This document shows positions 22,032 through 28,055 of a DNA stretch of 28,055 nucleotides, in pieces. The stretch comes from an uncultured Bacilli bacterium. GTDB lineage: Bacteria > Bacillota_I > Bacilli_A > RF39 > UBA660. The first letter of the stretch is position 1. Every line of letters starts with the position of its first letter. Location of the stretch: contig CANROY010000009.1 of the NCBI GenBank assembly GCA_947632355.1, forward strand, positions 1-28,055, read 5' to 3'. Under the pieces are notes generated by a model. It was not told the origin of the DNA, did no database searches, and saw nothing but the letters and a program-made list of their open reading frames with translations. Position numbers and translations under genes: made by a program.

Positions 22032-22649
22032 CTCTTTTGCATCTTCATCCTTTTTTACTAACTTACGACTAATACCATGTTCAAAATCATAAATCATATT
22101 ATCCGCTAAAGCTATTTTTTTATCATATTGATATACAGATGCTAAACTTTCATAAAATTGATTTTTGTATTGACTAAATAATTCGTTCAATCCAGTTCGA
22201 ATTGTATTTTCATCTTGATCTGCTAATAATTCTTTGTCTTCATCTTTAATATAGTCCCAAAATTTTTTAATAATTAAAGGATAAGCTTTGAATTTATTTA
22301 TAAGTTCAATATTCGTTTCTATATCTTTAGATGTACGATAATTGAAGTAATTATTTTTAATAGCAAAATCCGAATATTTTTCCAAATTCCATTCCGATGG
22401 ATCAAAATCTATAGCAAATAGTAACTTTTGTTGTGTATAATATTCAGTAAAAATACCATTTCCTTCATATTTTAATAATAATGCTGGATCACCTATAGCA
22501 TCCGATTGATCGATATCTTTTAGAGAAAATGTATATGTACCTTGTTGAACACCAAATTTAACTCCATAAATATAATTAGCATAAGTTACTACAACTTGTC
22601 CAATTTTTGGCTCGTCCATCATTTTTTTAGTTTCATTTTCTTGTTTCAT
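22020..22649 (-). CDS. member A of an unknown four-paralog family
   Basis: 209 residues, soluble, no signal peptide. It shares with the proteins at 24088, 24683 and 25337 an N-terminal core of about 70 residues: EPKIGQVVVTYANYIYGVK, a variable beta segment, and LLKYEGNGIFTEYYTQQKLLF. A less conserved helical region follows, then a C-terminal (A/G)xxxixdFExxxxRKLxK signature. No family I recognise. This copy is the most divergent, with a longer middle and a C-terminal extension rich in Asp and Asn. AGGAAG is 8 bases before the ATG; own promoter at 22678-22706. Confidence 0.7.
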   Translation of the reverse strand: MKQENETKKMMDEPKIGQVVVTYANYIYGVKFGVQQGTYTFSLKDIDQSDAIGDPALLLKYEGNGIFTEYYTQQKLLFAIDFDPSEWNLEKYSDFAIKNNYFNYRTSKDIETNIELINKFKAYPLIIKKFWDYIKDEDKELLADQDENTIRTGLNELFSQYKNQFYESLASVYQYDKKIALADNMIYDFEHGISRKLVKKDEDAKENAN

Positions 22650-22677
22650 GAATATTCTTCCTCATTTCTTAAAAGAT

Positions 22678-22706
22678 ATTATACTTGTGTTTTTTTAATA
22701 TTACAA
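22678..22706 (-). promoter_or_regulatory. promoter of paralog A
   Basis: Minus strand TTGTAA, 17 bases, TATAAT. Confidence 0.72.
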
Positions 22707-22731
22707 GATAAATTAGTATAGTAAAATATTG

Positions 22732-23568
22732 TTATATATCGGTATTTATTAGATTTTTTTTCTTTTCTTTTTCTAACTCTTTAATTGATTTTTTAGGAGT
22801 TGGTAAATCTTCAGGCATTATTCCACCATTCTTTTGTATAACCTCTCTAATATTTTTTCCAATTCTATAGTATGTTTCATTTGCATCATTTTCAATATTC
22901 ACATTGTCCCGTTTTAATTTTTGTTCTGTTTGTGATATACGAAATAAATTAGCAATCAGTTCATCACTTCCCATATTATCTAATATATCTTCTCTATAAC
23001 GCAGTCCTTTTCTTTTGGCAATATCATTAGCCGTTTCTCCATTGTATAAACCTTTATAACCAAAATTATGAAACTTATCGAAATTTTTTACACCGGCATT
23101 TTTTGCTGTAATATTTAAAGAATAATTTCCTTTTCTTGTCAAGTCTCTTTGATACAGTCTTTTTTCATCTTCCGTTAATGCACTATATTCTTTTTCACTT
23201 AGTTCTTGGCGTCTTGTTTGTATAGCAAAGTATGTTTGAGCAAGTGCTATACTTTCTTTTCTAGAATCTCCATTTTGAGCAATTAAGTAACAAGCATATC
23301 GTGAGAGTTTATAATCATCAATTGTTTTTATGGCACCTTTAGGCAAATCTATCATTTTGCCGACGTCGGCAAAATGATCATCAATATTAATATTGCTTAG
23401 CTGACAAGCACTTTTTGCTTTCTCAATAACACTTACAAAGTTAGGCCATTTTAAATATTTAAGTGCTACCATTAATTCTCTAGCAAACCAAAATTCCACG
23501 CCATATTCATCAACGTGTTTAATATTTTCAAAAGTCTTTTCTTGATATTTAGTTAATTCATTTTTCAT
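22732..23568 (-). CDS. dinD: DinD-like DNA damage-inducible protein D
   Basis: 278 residues, aligned over nearly the whole length with E. coli DinD: EFWFARELMVALKYLKWPNF, NINIDDHF, KLSRYACYLIAQNGD, TYFAIQTRRQEL, FHNFGYKGLYNG, LDNMGSDELIANLFR, TEQKLKRDNV and GGIMPEDLPTPKKSI. The N-terminal half is BRO-N/antirepressor-like. In E. coli DinD is SOS-induced and inhibits RecA-mediated strand exchange. I place the start at the ATG at 23568, after GGGTGATGG; a longer frame upstream lacks a ribosome site. No LexA box is evident. A 28-bp perfect palindrome (23351-23378) encodes HFADVGKM within the protein, and a decayed second copy lies upstream. Probably horizontally acquired. Confidence 0.88.
   Translation of the reverse strand: MKNELTKYQEKTFENIKHVDEYGVEFWFARELMVALKYLKWPNFVSVIEKAKSACQLSNINIDDHFADVGKMIDLPKGAIKTIDDYKLSRYACYLIAQNGDSRKESIALAQTYFAIQTRRQELSEKEYSALTEDEKRLYQRDLTRKGNYSLNITAKNAGVKNFDKFHNFGYKGLYNGETANDIAKRKGLRYREDILDNMGSDELIANLFRISQTEQKLKRDNVNIENDANETYYRIGKNIREVIQKNGGIMPEDLPTPKKSIKELEKEKKKNLINTDI
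23351..23378. repeat. palindrome copy 1 (inside dinD)
   Basis: Perfect 28-bp palindrome with arms ATCATTTTGCCGAC and GTCGGCAAAATGAT. It is in frame in dinD, encoding His-Phe-Ala-Asp-Val-Gly-Lys-Met. Copy 3 is identical over all 28 bases. Confidence 0.9.
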
Positions 23569-23690
23569 ACCATCACCCTTTCTAATTTTTTGAAAATATA
23601 AAGTATTTTTTTGGGGGTTTGATACAAAAAATCTTTTTGTAATTAAAATATACAATATATATTTCTTTTTAGCAAGAATTAATTTAGTTT

Positions 23691-23722
23691 ATACCATTTT
23701 GTCGGCGCCGACAAAATGGTAT
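23691..23722. repeat. palindrome copy 2
   Basis: Perfect 32-bp palindrome, arms ATACCATTTTGTCGGC and GCCGACAAAATGGTAT. Same outer CATTTTG / CAAAATG arms as copy 1 but with the centre rearranged to GTCGGCGCCGAC. Confidence 0.9.
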
Positions 23723-23737
23723 TAATGCTTGTTTTTG

Positions 23738-23765
23738 ATCATTTTGCCGACGTCGGCAAAATGAT
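23738..23765. repeat. palindrome copy 3
   Basis: Perfect 28-bp palindrome identical to copy 1, 15 bp after copy 2, in non-coding sequence. Confidence 0.9.
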
Positions 23766-23817
23766 ATTTGTGAATCAATATTAACGATTTTGGCGTTTAT
23801 ACCAAAATCGAATTTTT

Positions 23818-23959
23818 CTATTCTTTTAAATTAATTGTTCTTAAACCTATTTCCACCATTTTTCCCACTTGGGAAAAATGGTCATCAATAAGCTTATTGC
23901 TTCTTTCACAAACTACTTTAACATTATTTATGATATTTTGGATATTCCTTTAACAACTC
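23818..23959 (-). pseudogene. decayed dinD-like fragment
   Basis: On the minus strand the segment reads ELLKEYPKYH, then after a frameshift INNVKVVCERSNKLIDDHF, then SQVGKMVEIGLRTINLKE and a stop. This aligns with the dinD region from its ELMVALKYLKWPNF through NINIDDHFADVGKMI. Only about 45 residues of the N-terminal half survive. It contains palindrome copy 4 at the position equivalent to copy 1. Confidence 0.72.
23855..23882. repeat. palindrome copy 4 (in the dinD fragment)
   Basis: 28 bp with 13-bp arms ACCATTTTTCCCA / TGGGAAAAATGGT around CT. It keeps the CATTTT / AAAATG outer arms, but its core changed symmetrically from GCCGAC/GTCGGC to TCCCA/TGGGA, so pairing was retained while sequence changed. 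Confidence 0.85.
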
Positions 23960-24018
23960 AATCTTTTTTTGTCTAAAAGATTTGCTTTGTTTAGCAAGAA
24001 CAAATTTGTTTATTTTAG

Positions 24019-24046
24019 ACCATTTTCCCGACGTCGGCAAAATGGT
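24019..24046. repeat. palindrome copy 5
   Basis: 28 bp, arms ACCATTTTCCCGAC and GTCGGCAAAATGGT, with one mismatch; it lies just before the terminator of paralog B. Confidence 0.88.
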
Positions 24047-24052
24047 ATCGAG

Positions 24053-24088
24053 CAAAGAAAAACAACTCATCCTTTCGACAAGTTGTAT
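24053..24088 (-). terminator. intrinsic terminator of paralog B
   Basis: Minus strand stem ACAACT / AGTTGT with a 13-base loop, then TTTTTCTTT. Nearly the same sequence ends paralog D (25303-25335). Confidence 0.7.
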
Positions 24089-24657
24089 TATTTTTCTAAT
24101 TTACGTATTACACTCTTTTCAAATTCTTTTATAATTTGTTCTCCACGCTCCATATATGGATAATTCTTAACATATTCATAAGAAGATTCAAAATCCGACT
24201 TTCCTTGTATAAACGACGCTTCTAATTGTGTTATTATATCTTCTTTAAGTTCTTCCTGTTTCGCTATTTTTATTTTTATTTCATCATTGATATCCCAACA
24301 CGTATAAAAGAAAATTGGAAATCTAGAAAGAAAACTATAATAACCAAAAGGGTTTTCTAGAAATCTTTCAAAATCATACCTTTTTTCAAAAGAAGTTGAA
24401 TATTCTAATACATTAACTGGGCAAAAAAGAATTCCTCTTCCCGTGTAATACTCTTGAAAAATACCATTTCCACAATATTTTAATAAAGTGATTGCATCTA
24501 AATCACTAATTTGTCTCACACCAAATGTTAACTTATCTTCTGACCCATAAGAATAAGCAAATTGGTTTAAACAAGTTAGGCGAGTTGAAAAAACTTCTCC
24601 TATTTTTGGTTCTTCAATACAAATCTTTGGTTTACCGATATCATCTTTTTTAACCAT
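24088..24657 (-). CDS. member B of the unknown four-paralog family
   Basis: 189 residues. Core EPKIGEVFSTRLTCLNQF ... AITLLKYCGNGIFQEYYTGRGILF, then a helical region (KIKIAKQEELKEDI) and the terminal IIKEFEKSVIRKLEK. It is richer in aromatic residues and carries three Cys, unlike C and D. It starts 25 bases after paralog C with AAAGGAGAGG upstream and no promoter of its own, so B and C form one transcript. Confidence 0.7.
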   Translation of the reverse strand: MVKKDDIGKPKICIEEPKIGEVFSTRLTCLNQFAYSYGSEDKLTFGVRQISDLDAITLLKYCGNGIFQEYYTGRGILFCPVNVLEYSTSFEKRYDFERFLENPFGYYSFLSRFPIFFYTCWDINDEIKIKIAKQEELKEDIITQLEASFIQGKSDFESSYEYVKNYPYMERGEQIIKEFEKSVIRKLEK

Positions 24658-24682
24658 TCTTCCCTCTCCTTTTTTTCTACTA

Positions 24683-25222
24683 TTATTTTTCTAATTTACG
24701 TGTTACATCTTTTTCAAAATCTTCTACAATTTTAGAACCTTTTAAAAATTGTTCATATAAATTATTAAATTCATATTGCATATTATCAAACAAATTGTTT
24801 ATTATAGATATTAACTCATCACGAATTGATTCTTGTTTTGCAATTTTTATTTTAGCATCGTTATTAACCTTTTTAAAATAGGCAACTACAATAGGATTTT
24901 TAGAAAAATAGCAATTTAAATCAGTTTCATTCATATTTTCATATTTACTAAAACCATACTCTTTGGCAAAAGAACTGTATTTTCCATAGACATCAATTGG
25001 AAGGAAAAGTAATTGCTTTTGTGTATAATATTCCGTAAAAATACCATTCCCTTCATATTTTAATAAGGTTATTTTTTCTAGACCTTCTGAATGAGAAATA
25101 TGATTAAATTGAAGTTTTCCATCTACTTCACGTATTATTTTAATACCGCAAATGTATTCAATTTTAGTTGCAACTATTTCTCCTATTTTCGGTTCTTCTA
25201 AAATTTTGCTTTCTTCAGACAT
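24683..25222 (-). CDS. member C of the unknown four-paralog family
   Basis: 179 residues. EPKIGEIVATKIEYICGIKII, LLKYEGNGIFTEYYTQKQLLF, YGKYSSFAKEYGFSKYENM, a helix KIKIAKQESIRDELISI, and the terminal KIVEDFEKDVTRKLEK. Closest to D in every block. No catalytic motif is apparent; the N-terminal block looks beta-rich and the C-terminal half helical. First gene of the C-B unit, with promoter at 25248-25276. Confidence 0.7.
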   Translation of the reverse strand: MSEESKILEEPKIGEIVATKIEYICGIKIIREVDGKLQFNHISHSEGLEKITLLKYEGNGIFTEYYTQKQLLFLPIDVYGKYSSFAKEYGFSKYENMNETDLNCYFSKNPIVVAYFKKVNNDAKIKIAKQESIRDELISIINNLFDNMQYEFNNLYEQFLKGSKIVEDFEKDVTRKLEK

Positions 25223-25247
25223 TCTGATTTCTCCTTTCGTGCTCTTT

Positions 25248-25276
25248 ATTATAATTCAAAATATTTTCGATTGCAA
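25248..25276 (-). promoter_or_regulatory. promoter of paralogs C-B
   Basis: Minus strand TTGCAA, 17 bases, TATAAT. The spacer differs from the paralog D promoter at only one position, so the promoter was duplicated with the gene. Confidence 0.8.
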
Positions 25277-25302
25277 CAAAAAAGTCCTAAGCGTTTTGTG
25301 TA

Positions 25303-25335
25303 AAGAAAAACAACTCATCATTTTCGACAAGTTGT
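25303..25335 (-). terminator. intrinsic terminator of paralog D
   Basis: Minus strand stem ACAACT / AGTTGT, 14-base loop, then TTTTTCTTT; a near copy of the terminator at 24053-24088. Confidence 0.7.
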
Positions 25336-25336
25336 A

Positions 25337-25957
25337 TTATTTTTCTAATTTACGTGTTACAGCTTTTCCAAAATCTTCTATAATTTGTTCGCCATTTAGA
25401 AATTGTTCACGTTTATTTTCAAATTCAAATTGAGCATTATCAAAAAATTCATTCATTATAGATATTAACTTATCACGATTTGCTTCTTGTTTTCCTATTT
25501 GTTGTTTATCCACATCATATATTTTTCTAAACTTAGTAACTAAAACTTGATTTTCTGAAAAACAACGATTTAACTCATCATCAGACATATTTACATATCT
25601 ACTAAGACCATATTCTTCTGCAAATGAATTACCTTTTGCAAAAATGTAATCTGAAAGTAAAAGTACTGTTTTTTGAGTATAATACTCTGTAAATATTCCT
25701 TCCCCTTCATATTTTAGTAAAGTGATTGCATTTTGAATCGTAGAACCTAAGCAATGATTATTATGATATTGAAGTGTTCCATCAGTATTTCTAATTATTT
25801 TTACATCAATAAAATCTGCACAAACCGCAACAAAAACTTCTCCTATTTTTGGTTTTTCTATAGTTAATGGTTCTAAAGATAATGGCTCTTCAAATAATGG
25901 TTCTACTGCAATCTTTAATTCTTCTCTCTTTTGCTTTTTTCTATTTTTTCCAAACAT
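25337..25957 (-). CDS. member D of the unknown four-paralog family
   Basis: 206 residues. It begins with a Lys/Arg-rich MFGKNRKKQKRE and a short run of Glu-Pro-Leu repeats (about 20-33) absent from the others. Then come the family core (KPKIGEVFVAVCADFIDVKII, ITLLKYEGEGIFTEYYTQKTVLL), the AKGNSFAEEYGLSRYVNM block shared with C, and a terminal IIEDFGKAVTRKLEK. Function unknown. Own promoter and terminator. Confidence 0.7.
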   Translation of the reverse strand: MFGKNRKKQKREELKIAVEPLFEEPLSLEPLTIEKPKIGEVFVAVCADFIDVKIIRNTDGTLQYHNNHCLGSTIQNAITLLKYEGEGIFTEYYTQKTVLLLSDYIFAKGNSFAEEYGLSRYVNMSDDELNRCFSENQVLVTKFRKIYDVDKQQIGKQEANRDKLISIMNEFFDNAQFEFENKREQFLNGEQIIEDFGKAVTRKLEK

Positions 25958-25983
25958 TCTTCTCTCTTCCTTTCGTACTGTCT

Positions 25984-26012
25984 ATTATAATTCAATATAT
26001 TTTCGATTGCAA
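25984..26012 (-). promoter_or_regulatory. promoter of paralog D
   Basis: Minus strand TTGCAA, 17 bases, TATAAT; almost identical to the C-B promoter. Confidence 0.8.
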
Positions 26013-26025
26013 CAAAAAAACCACT

Positions 26026-27831
26026 TTAAGCGACTTTTCTATTGCGATAACGATCTTTTGGATCTAAGTATTGTTTTCTTAAACGAATCGCATCAGGTGT
26101 AACTTCAACGTATTCATCTTCTTCAATAAATTCTAAAGCTTCTTCTAATGTGAATGTTTTTGGTGTTGTTAAGTTAATAGCTTCATCTGCTCCACTACTA
26201 CGTGTATTGGTTAAGTTTTTATTTTTACAAGGATTGACATCTAAGTCATTATCACGATTATGAATACCAACAATCATACCGATATAAACTTCAGTAGCTG
26301 GTTCAATAATCAAAGTTCCTCTATCTTGTAAGTTCCATAAAGAATACCCTAGGGCTTTACCATTTTCCATAGAAACTAAAACACCATTTTTTCTTCTTGT
26401 AATTTCTCCAACATATGGTTTATATTCATCAAAACTACGTACCATAATTCCTTCACCACGCGTATTTGTTATAAAGGAACTTCTATAACCAATTAATCCT
26501 CTCGTTGGTGCACTAAACTCTAAATGGGCCTCTCCATTATCACTGGATACAACAAGTAATTGCCCTTTTCTTTCTTGTAAATCACTTATAACGGTTCCTG
26601 AGTATTCTTCAGGACAATTGATAATGACACGTTCAAATGGTTCGTACTTTTTTCCATCTCTTTCTTCAAATAGTACTTGTGGTTTAGATACAGAAAGTTC
26701 ATACCCTTCACGACGCATGTTTTCAAGTAAAATAGACAAATGTAATTCACCACGTCCACTTACTTTATAGCCATCTGCTCCATTTAATTCTTCTACGACT
26801 AAACCAACATTGGTTTGTAATTCTTTATCCAATCTTTCTTTAATATGACGATTGGTTAAGAATTTTCCACTACGTCCTGCAAATGGACTACTATTTACTA
26901 AGAAGTTCATGGATAGAGTTGGTCTTTCAATCTCAATTGGTGGAAGTGGGTCGATATGGTCTTTATCGCAAATGGTATCTCCAATCGAAATATCAGGGCA
27001 ACCTGCAATCGTTACAATATCTCCATAGTACGCAATCTCTTTTTCTACTCTTTTTAAGCCTTCGTTTACAAAAAGTTTGGTAATCTTAAATGTTTCTAAA
27101 CGGCCATCATTTTTAGATAAGGAAACGGTTTCTCCCACCTTAATACATCCACGAGTAACGCGACCAATACCAAGGCGCCCAATATACTCATCATAATCTA
27201 AATTAGAAATTTGTAATTGTAGGGGGTCACTTTCATTTCCTTCATATGGTTTTACGACTTCTAAAATGGTATCAAGAAGTGGTGCAATAGAATCGGATTC
27301 TTCTTCTAAAGATTTCTTGGCAATTCCCTCTCTTGCTACTCCATAGATAATTGGGAAATCAAGTTGTTCGTCGGTGGCATTTAACTCCATAAATAAATTG
27401 AAAGTCATATCGACAACTTCTAGGGGTCTTGCATCTTTCTTATCAATTTTGTTAATAAATAAAATTGGTCTTAAATTTTGTTCTAAGGCTTTCTTTAAAA
27501 CAAATCTTGTTTGAGGCATTGGTCCTTCTGCAGAGTCCACTAATAAAACTACTGTATCTACTGTTTTAATAACACGTTCTACTTCACTTGAAAAATCAGC
27601 ATGCCCTGGAGTATCTACGATATTAATTTTTACATCTTTATAACGAATGGCACAGTTTTTAGAATAAATGGTAATTCCTCTTTCTCTTTCTATATCATTA
27701 CTGTCCATTACACAGTCAACAGGTGTTTCGTGAGAATCAAATACGCCGTTTTGTTCTAGTAAGGCATCTACTAAAGTACTCTTACCGGCATCTACGTGAG
27801 CAACAACAGCAATGTTGATAATTTTGTCCAT
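26026..27831 (-). CDS. typA: translational GTPase TypA/BipA
   Basis: 601 residues. Ribosome-associated GTPase involved in 50S assembly and stress or cold adaptation. G motifs: AHVDAGKST (G1), GITIYSKNCAIRY (switch I), DTPGHADFSSEVERV (G3), FINKIDKKDARP (G4). Domain II follows, then the EF-G-like domain III (GRGELHLSILLENMRREGYELSV) and the TypA-specific C-terminal domain (NTRSSGADEAINLTTPKTFTLEEALEFIEEDEYVEVTP...LRKQYLD). I place the start at the ATG at 27831 (MDKIINIAVVAHV). Longer in-frame starts exist at 27843 and 27876 and lack better ribosome sites; AAAGGA is 12 bases from the chosen ATG. Divergent from the non-coding RNA to its right. Confidence 0.96.
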   Translation of the reverse strand: MDKIINIAVVAHVDAGKSTLVDALLEQNGVFDSHETPVDCVMDSNDIERERGITIYSKNCAIRYKDVKINIVDTPGHADFSSEVERVIKTVDTVVLLVDSAEGPMPQTRFVLKKALEQNLRPILFINKIDKKDARPLEVVDMTFNLFMELNATDEQLDFPIIYGVAREGIAKKSLEEESDSIAPLLDTILEVVKPYEGNESDPLQLQISNLDYDEYIGRLGIGRVTRGCIKVGETVSLSKNDGRLETFKITKLFVNEGLKRVEKEIAYYGDIVTIAGCPDISIGDTICDKDHIDPLPPIEIERPTLSMNFLVNSSPFAGRSGKFLTNRHIKERLDKELQTNVGLVVEELNGADGYKVSGRGELHLSILLENMRREGYELSVSKPQVLFEERDGKKYEPFERVIINCPEEYSGTVISDLQERKGQLLVVSSDNGEAHLEFSAPTRGLIGYRSSFITNTRGEGIMVRSFDEYKPYVGEITRRKNGVLVSMENGKALGYSLWNLQDRGTLIIEPATEVYIGMIVGIHNRDNDLDVNPCKNKNLTNTRSSGADEAINLTTPKTFTLEEALEFIEEDEYVEVTPDAIRLRKQYLDPKDRYRNRKVA

Positions 27832-27882
27832 AAAAACACACATTCCTTTCACTTCGTTCAAGGCACACATAGTCATGAAAAC

Positions 27883-27911
27883 TTGAACTAAATTTATTTT
27901 ATATCTATAAT
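27883..27911 (+). promoter_or_regulatory. promoter of the non-coding RNA at the right edge
   Basis: TTGAAC, 17 bases, TATAAT; the predicted start is near 27918, exactly at the 5' side of the closing stem of the RNA. Confidence 0.78.
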
Positions 27912-27917
27912 AACAAC

Positions 27918-28055
27918 CTTGAAGGAGTGTGTACTACAAAGCACGGTGGGAGGAGTTGCAGACTTCCTGTAACTCTTGGGATTAAATCAGCATAAAAACC
28001 AGTGCAAATGTGATTGTTTCAAGCACACATAAGTAGTCCTTTAAGGCTGTAGACT
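27918..28055 (+). ncRNA. structured non-coding RNA, 6S-like candidate (may continue past the edge)
   Basis: Downstream of a consensus promoter lies a non-coding rod. A 10-bp closing stem joins CCTTGAAGGA (27917-27926) and TCCTTTAAGG (28037-28046). Inside it are a GTGTGT / GCACAC helix, large internal loops, GCAC / GTGC, and an apical 11-bp hairpin whose core is GAGTTGCAG / CTGTAACTC around ACTTC. Long imperfect hairpins with a central bubble are the hallmark of 6S RNA. However, the closed part is about 130 bases, shorter than the usual 180-200, and I cannot confirm homology. It lacks the SRP GGAAGGAAGCAGCC loop, RNase P and tmRNA motifs. Confidence 0.5.

Larger units (their letters stand above)
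23569..24052. other. dinD upstream region with decayed dinD fragment and palindromes
   Basis: This gene-poor stretch of about 480 bases holds four GC-rich palindromes (copies 2-5), a further hairpin with CGATTTTGG / CCAAAATCG arms (23785-23810), and a minus-strand dinD fragment at 23818-23959. No other gene is visible. A weak dinD promoter may lie near 23600-23640, but no good match stands out. Confidence 0.7.

Noticed and set aside
23569..23655. N-terminal extension of dinD to an upstream start
   Set aside because: The extra 29 residues do not match DinD, and the clear ribosome site GGGTGATGG points to the ATG at 23568.
23351..24046. CRISPR array
   Set aside because: The repeated palindromes are unevenly spaced (15 to over 300 bp), differ in core sequence, and no cas genes are present.

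Overview
The window is AT-rich, compactly packed Gram-positive DNA, most consistent with an uncultured gut-type member of the Bacillota (Bacilli side, possibly an RF39-like lineage). The placement rests on low GC, strong AGGAGG-type ribosome binding sites, a SipW/TasA-like/sortase B surface cluster, and surface proteins carrying the YRYTGANPNNYV-type domain. TGA is used as a stop codon (the enolase gene ends in TGA inside its terminator), so the code is standard. Almost all genes are on the minus strand. Most have a readable sigma-A promoter and an intrinsic terminator that overlaps the stop codon, so the layout is mainly one- or two-gene units.

Left part (1-5000), minus strand: the 5' end of a 16S rRNA gene with its leader and a strong rrn promoter; a DUF402 nucleotide phosphatase; a CtpA-type S41 protease; a membrane-anchored protein with a thioredoxin-like tail; a 36-codon gene for a peptide with a textbook double-glycine leader; enolase; and an HdeD-like membrane protein.

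Middle part (5000-18390) is framed by two inverted, diverged copies of one module. Each copy holds a 28-29 residue hydrophobic peptide gene with its own promoter, and a convergent short antisense RNA with its own promoter and terminator. The 5' end of each peptide mRNA is complementary to its own distal 3' region. This looks like a pair of type I toxin-antitoxin loci of a family I do not recognise. The left copy abuts an intact surface-protein gene, which is followed by divergent operators and an Xre-type repressor. The right copy abuts a truncated fragment of a similar surface-protein gene and the end of cysE. Between the copies lie ppaC and uvrB, a class B sortase, two TasA-like SipW-dependent proteins, a SipW-type signal peptidase, an anchored protein with twelve 12-residue calcium-binding repeats followed by a beta-rich domain, and two envelope-associated unknowns.

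Right part (18379-28055): cysE, a YfcC/DcuC-type carboxylate transporter, lysS, and an accessory patch (22020-25957). The patch holds four paralogs of an unknown family, a dinD gene, a decayed dinD fragment, and five copies of a GC-rich perfect or near-perfect palindrome, one of them inside the dinD reading frame. The window ends with typA and, divergent from it, a strong promoter feeding a rod-shaped non-coding RNA (6S-like candidate) that runs to the edge.
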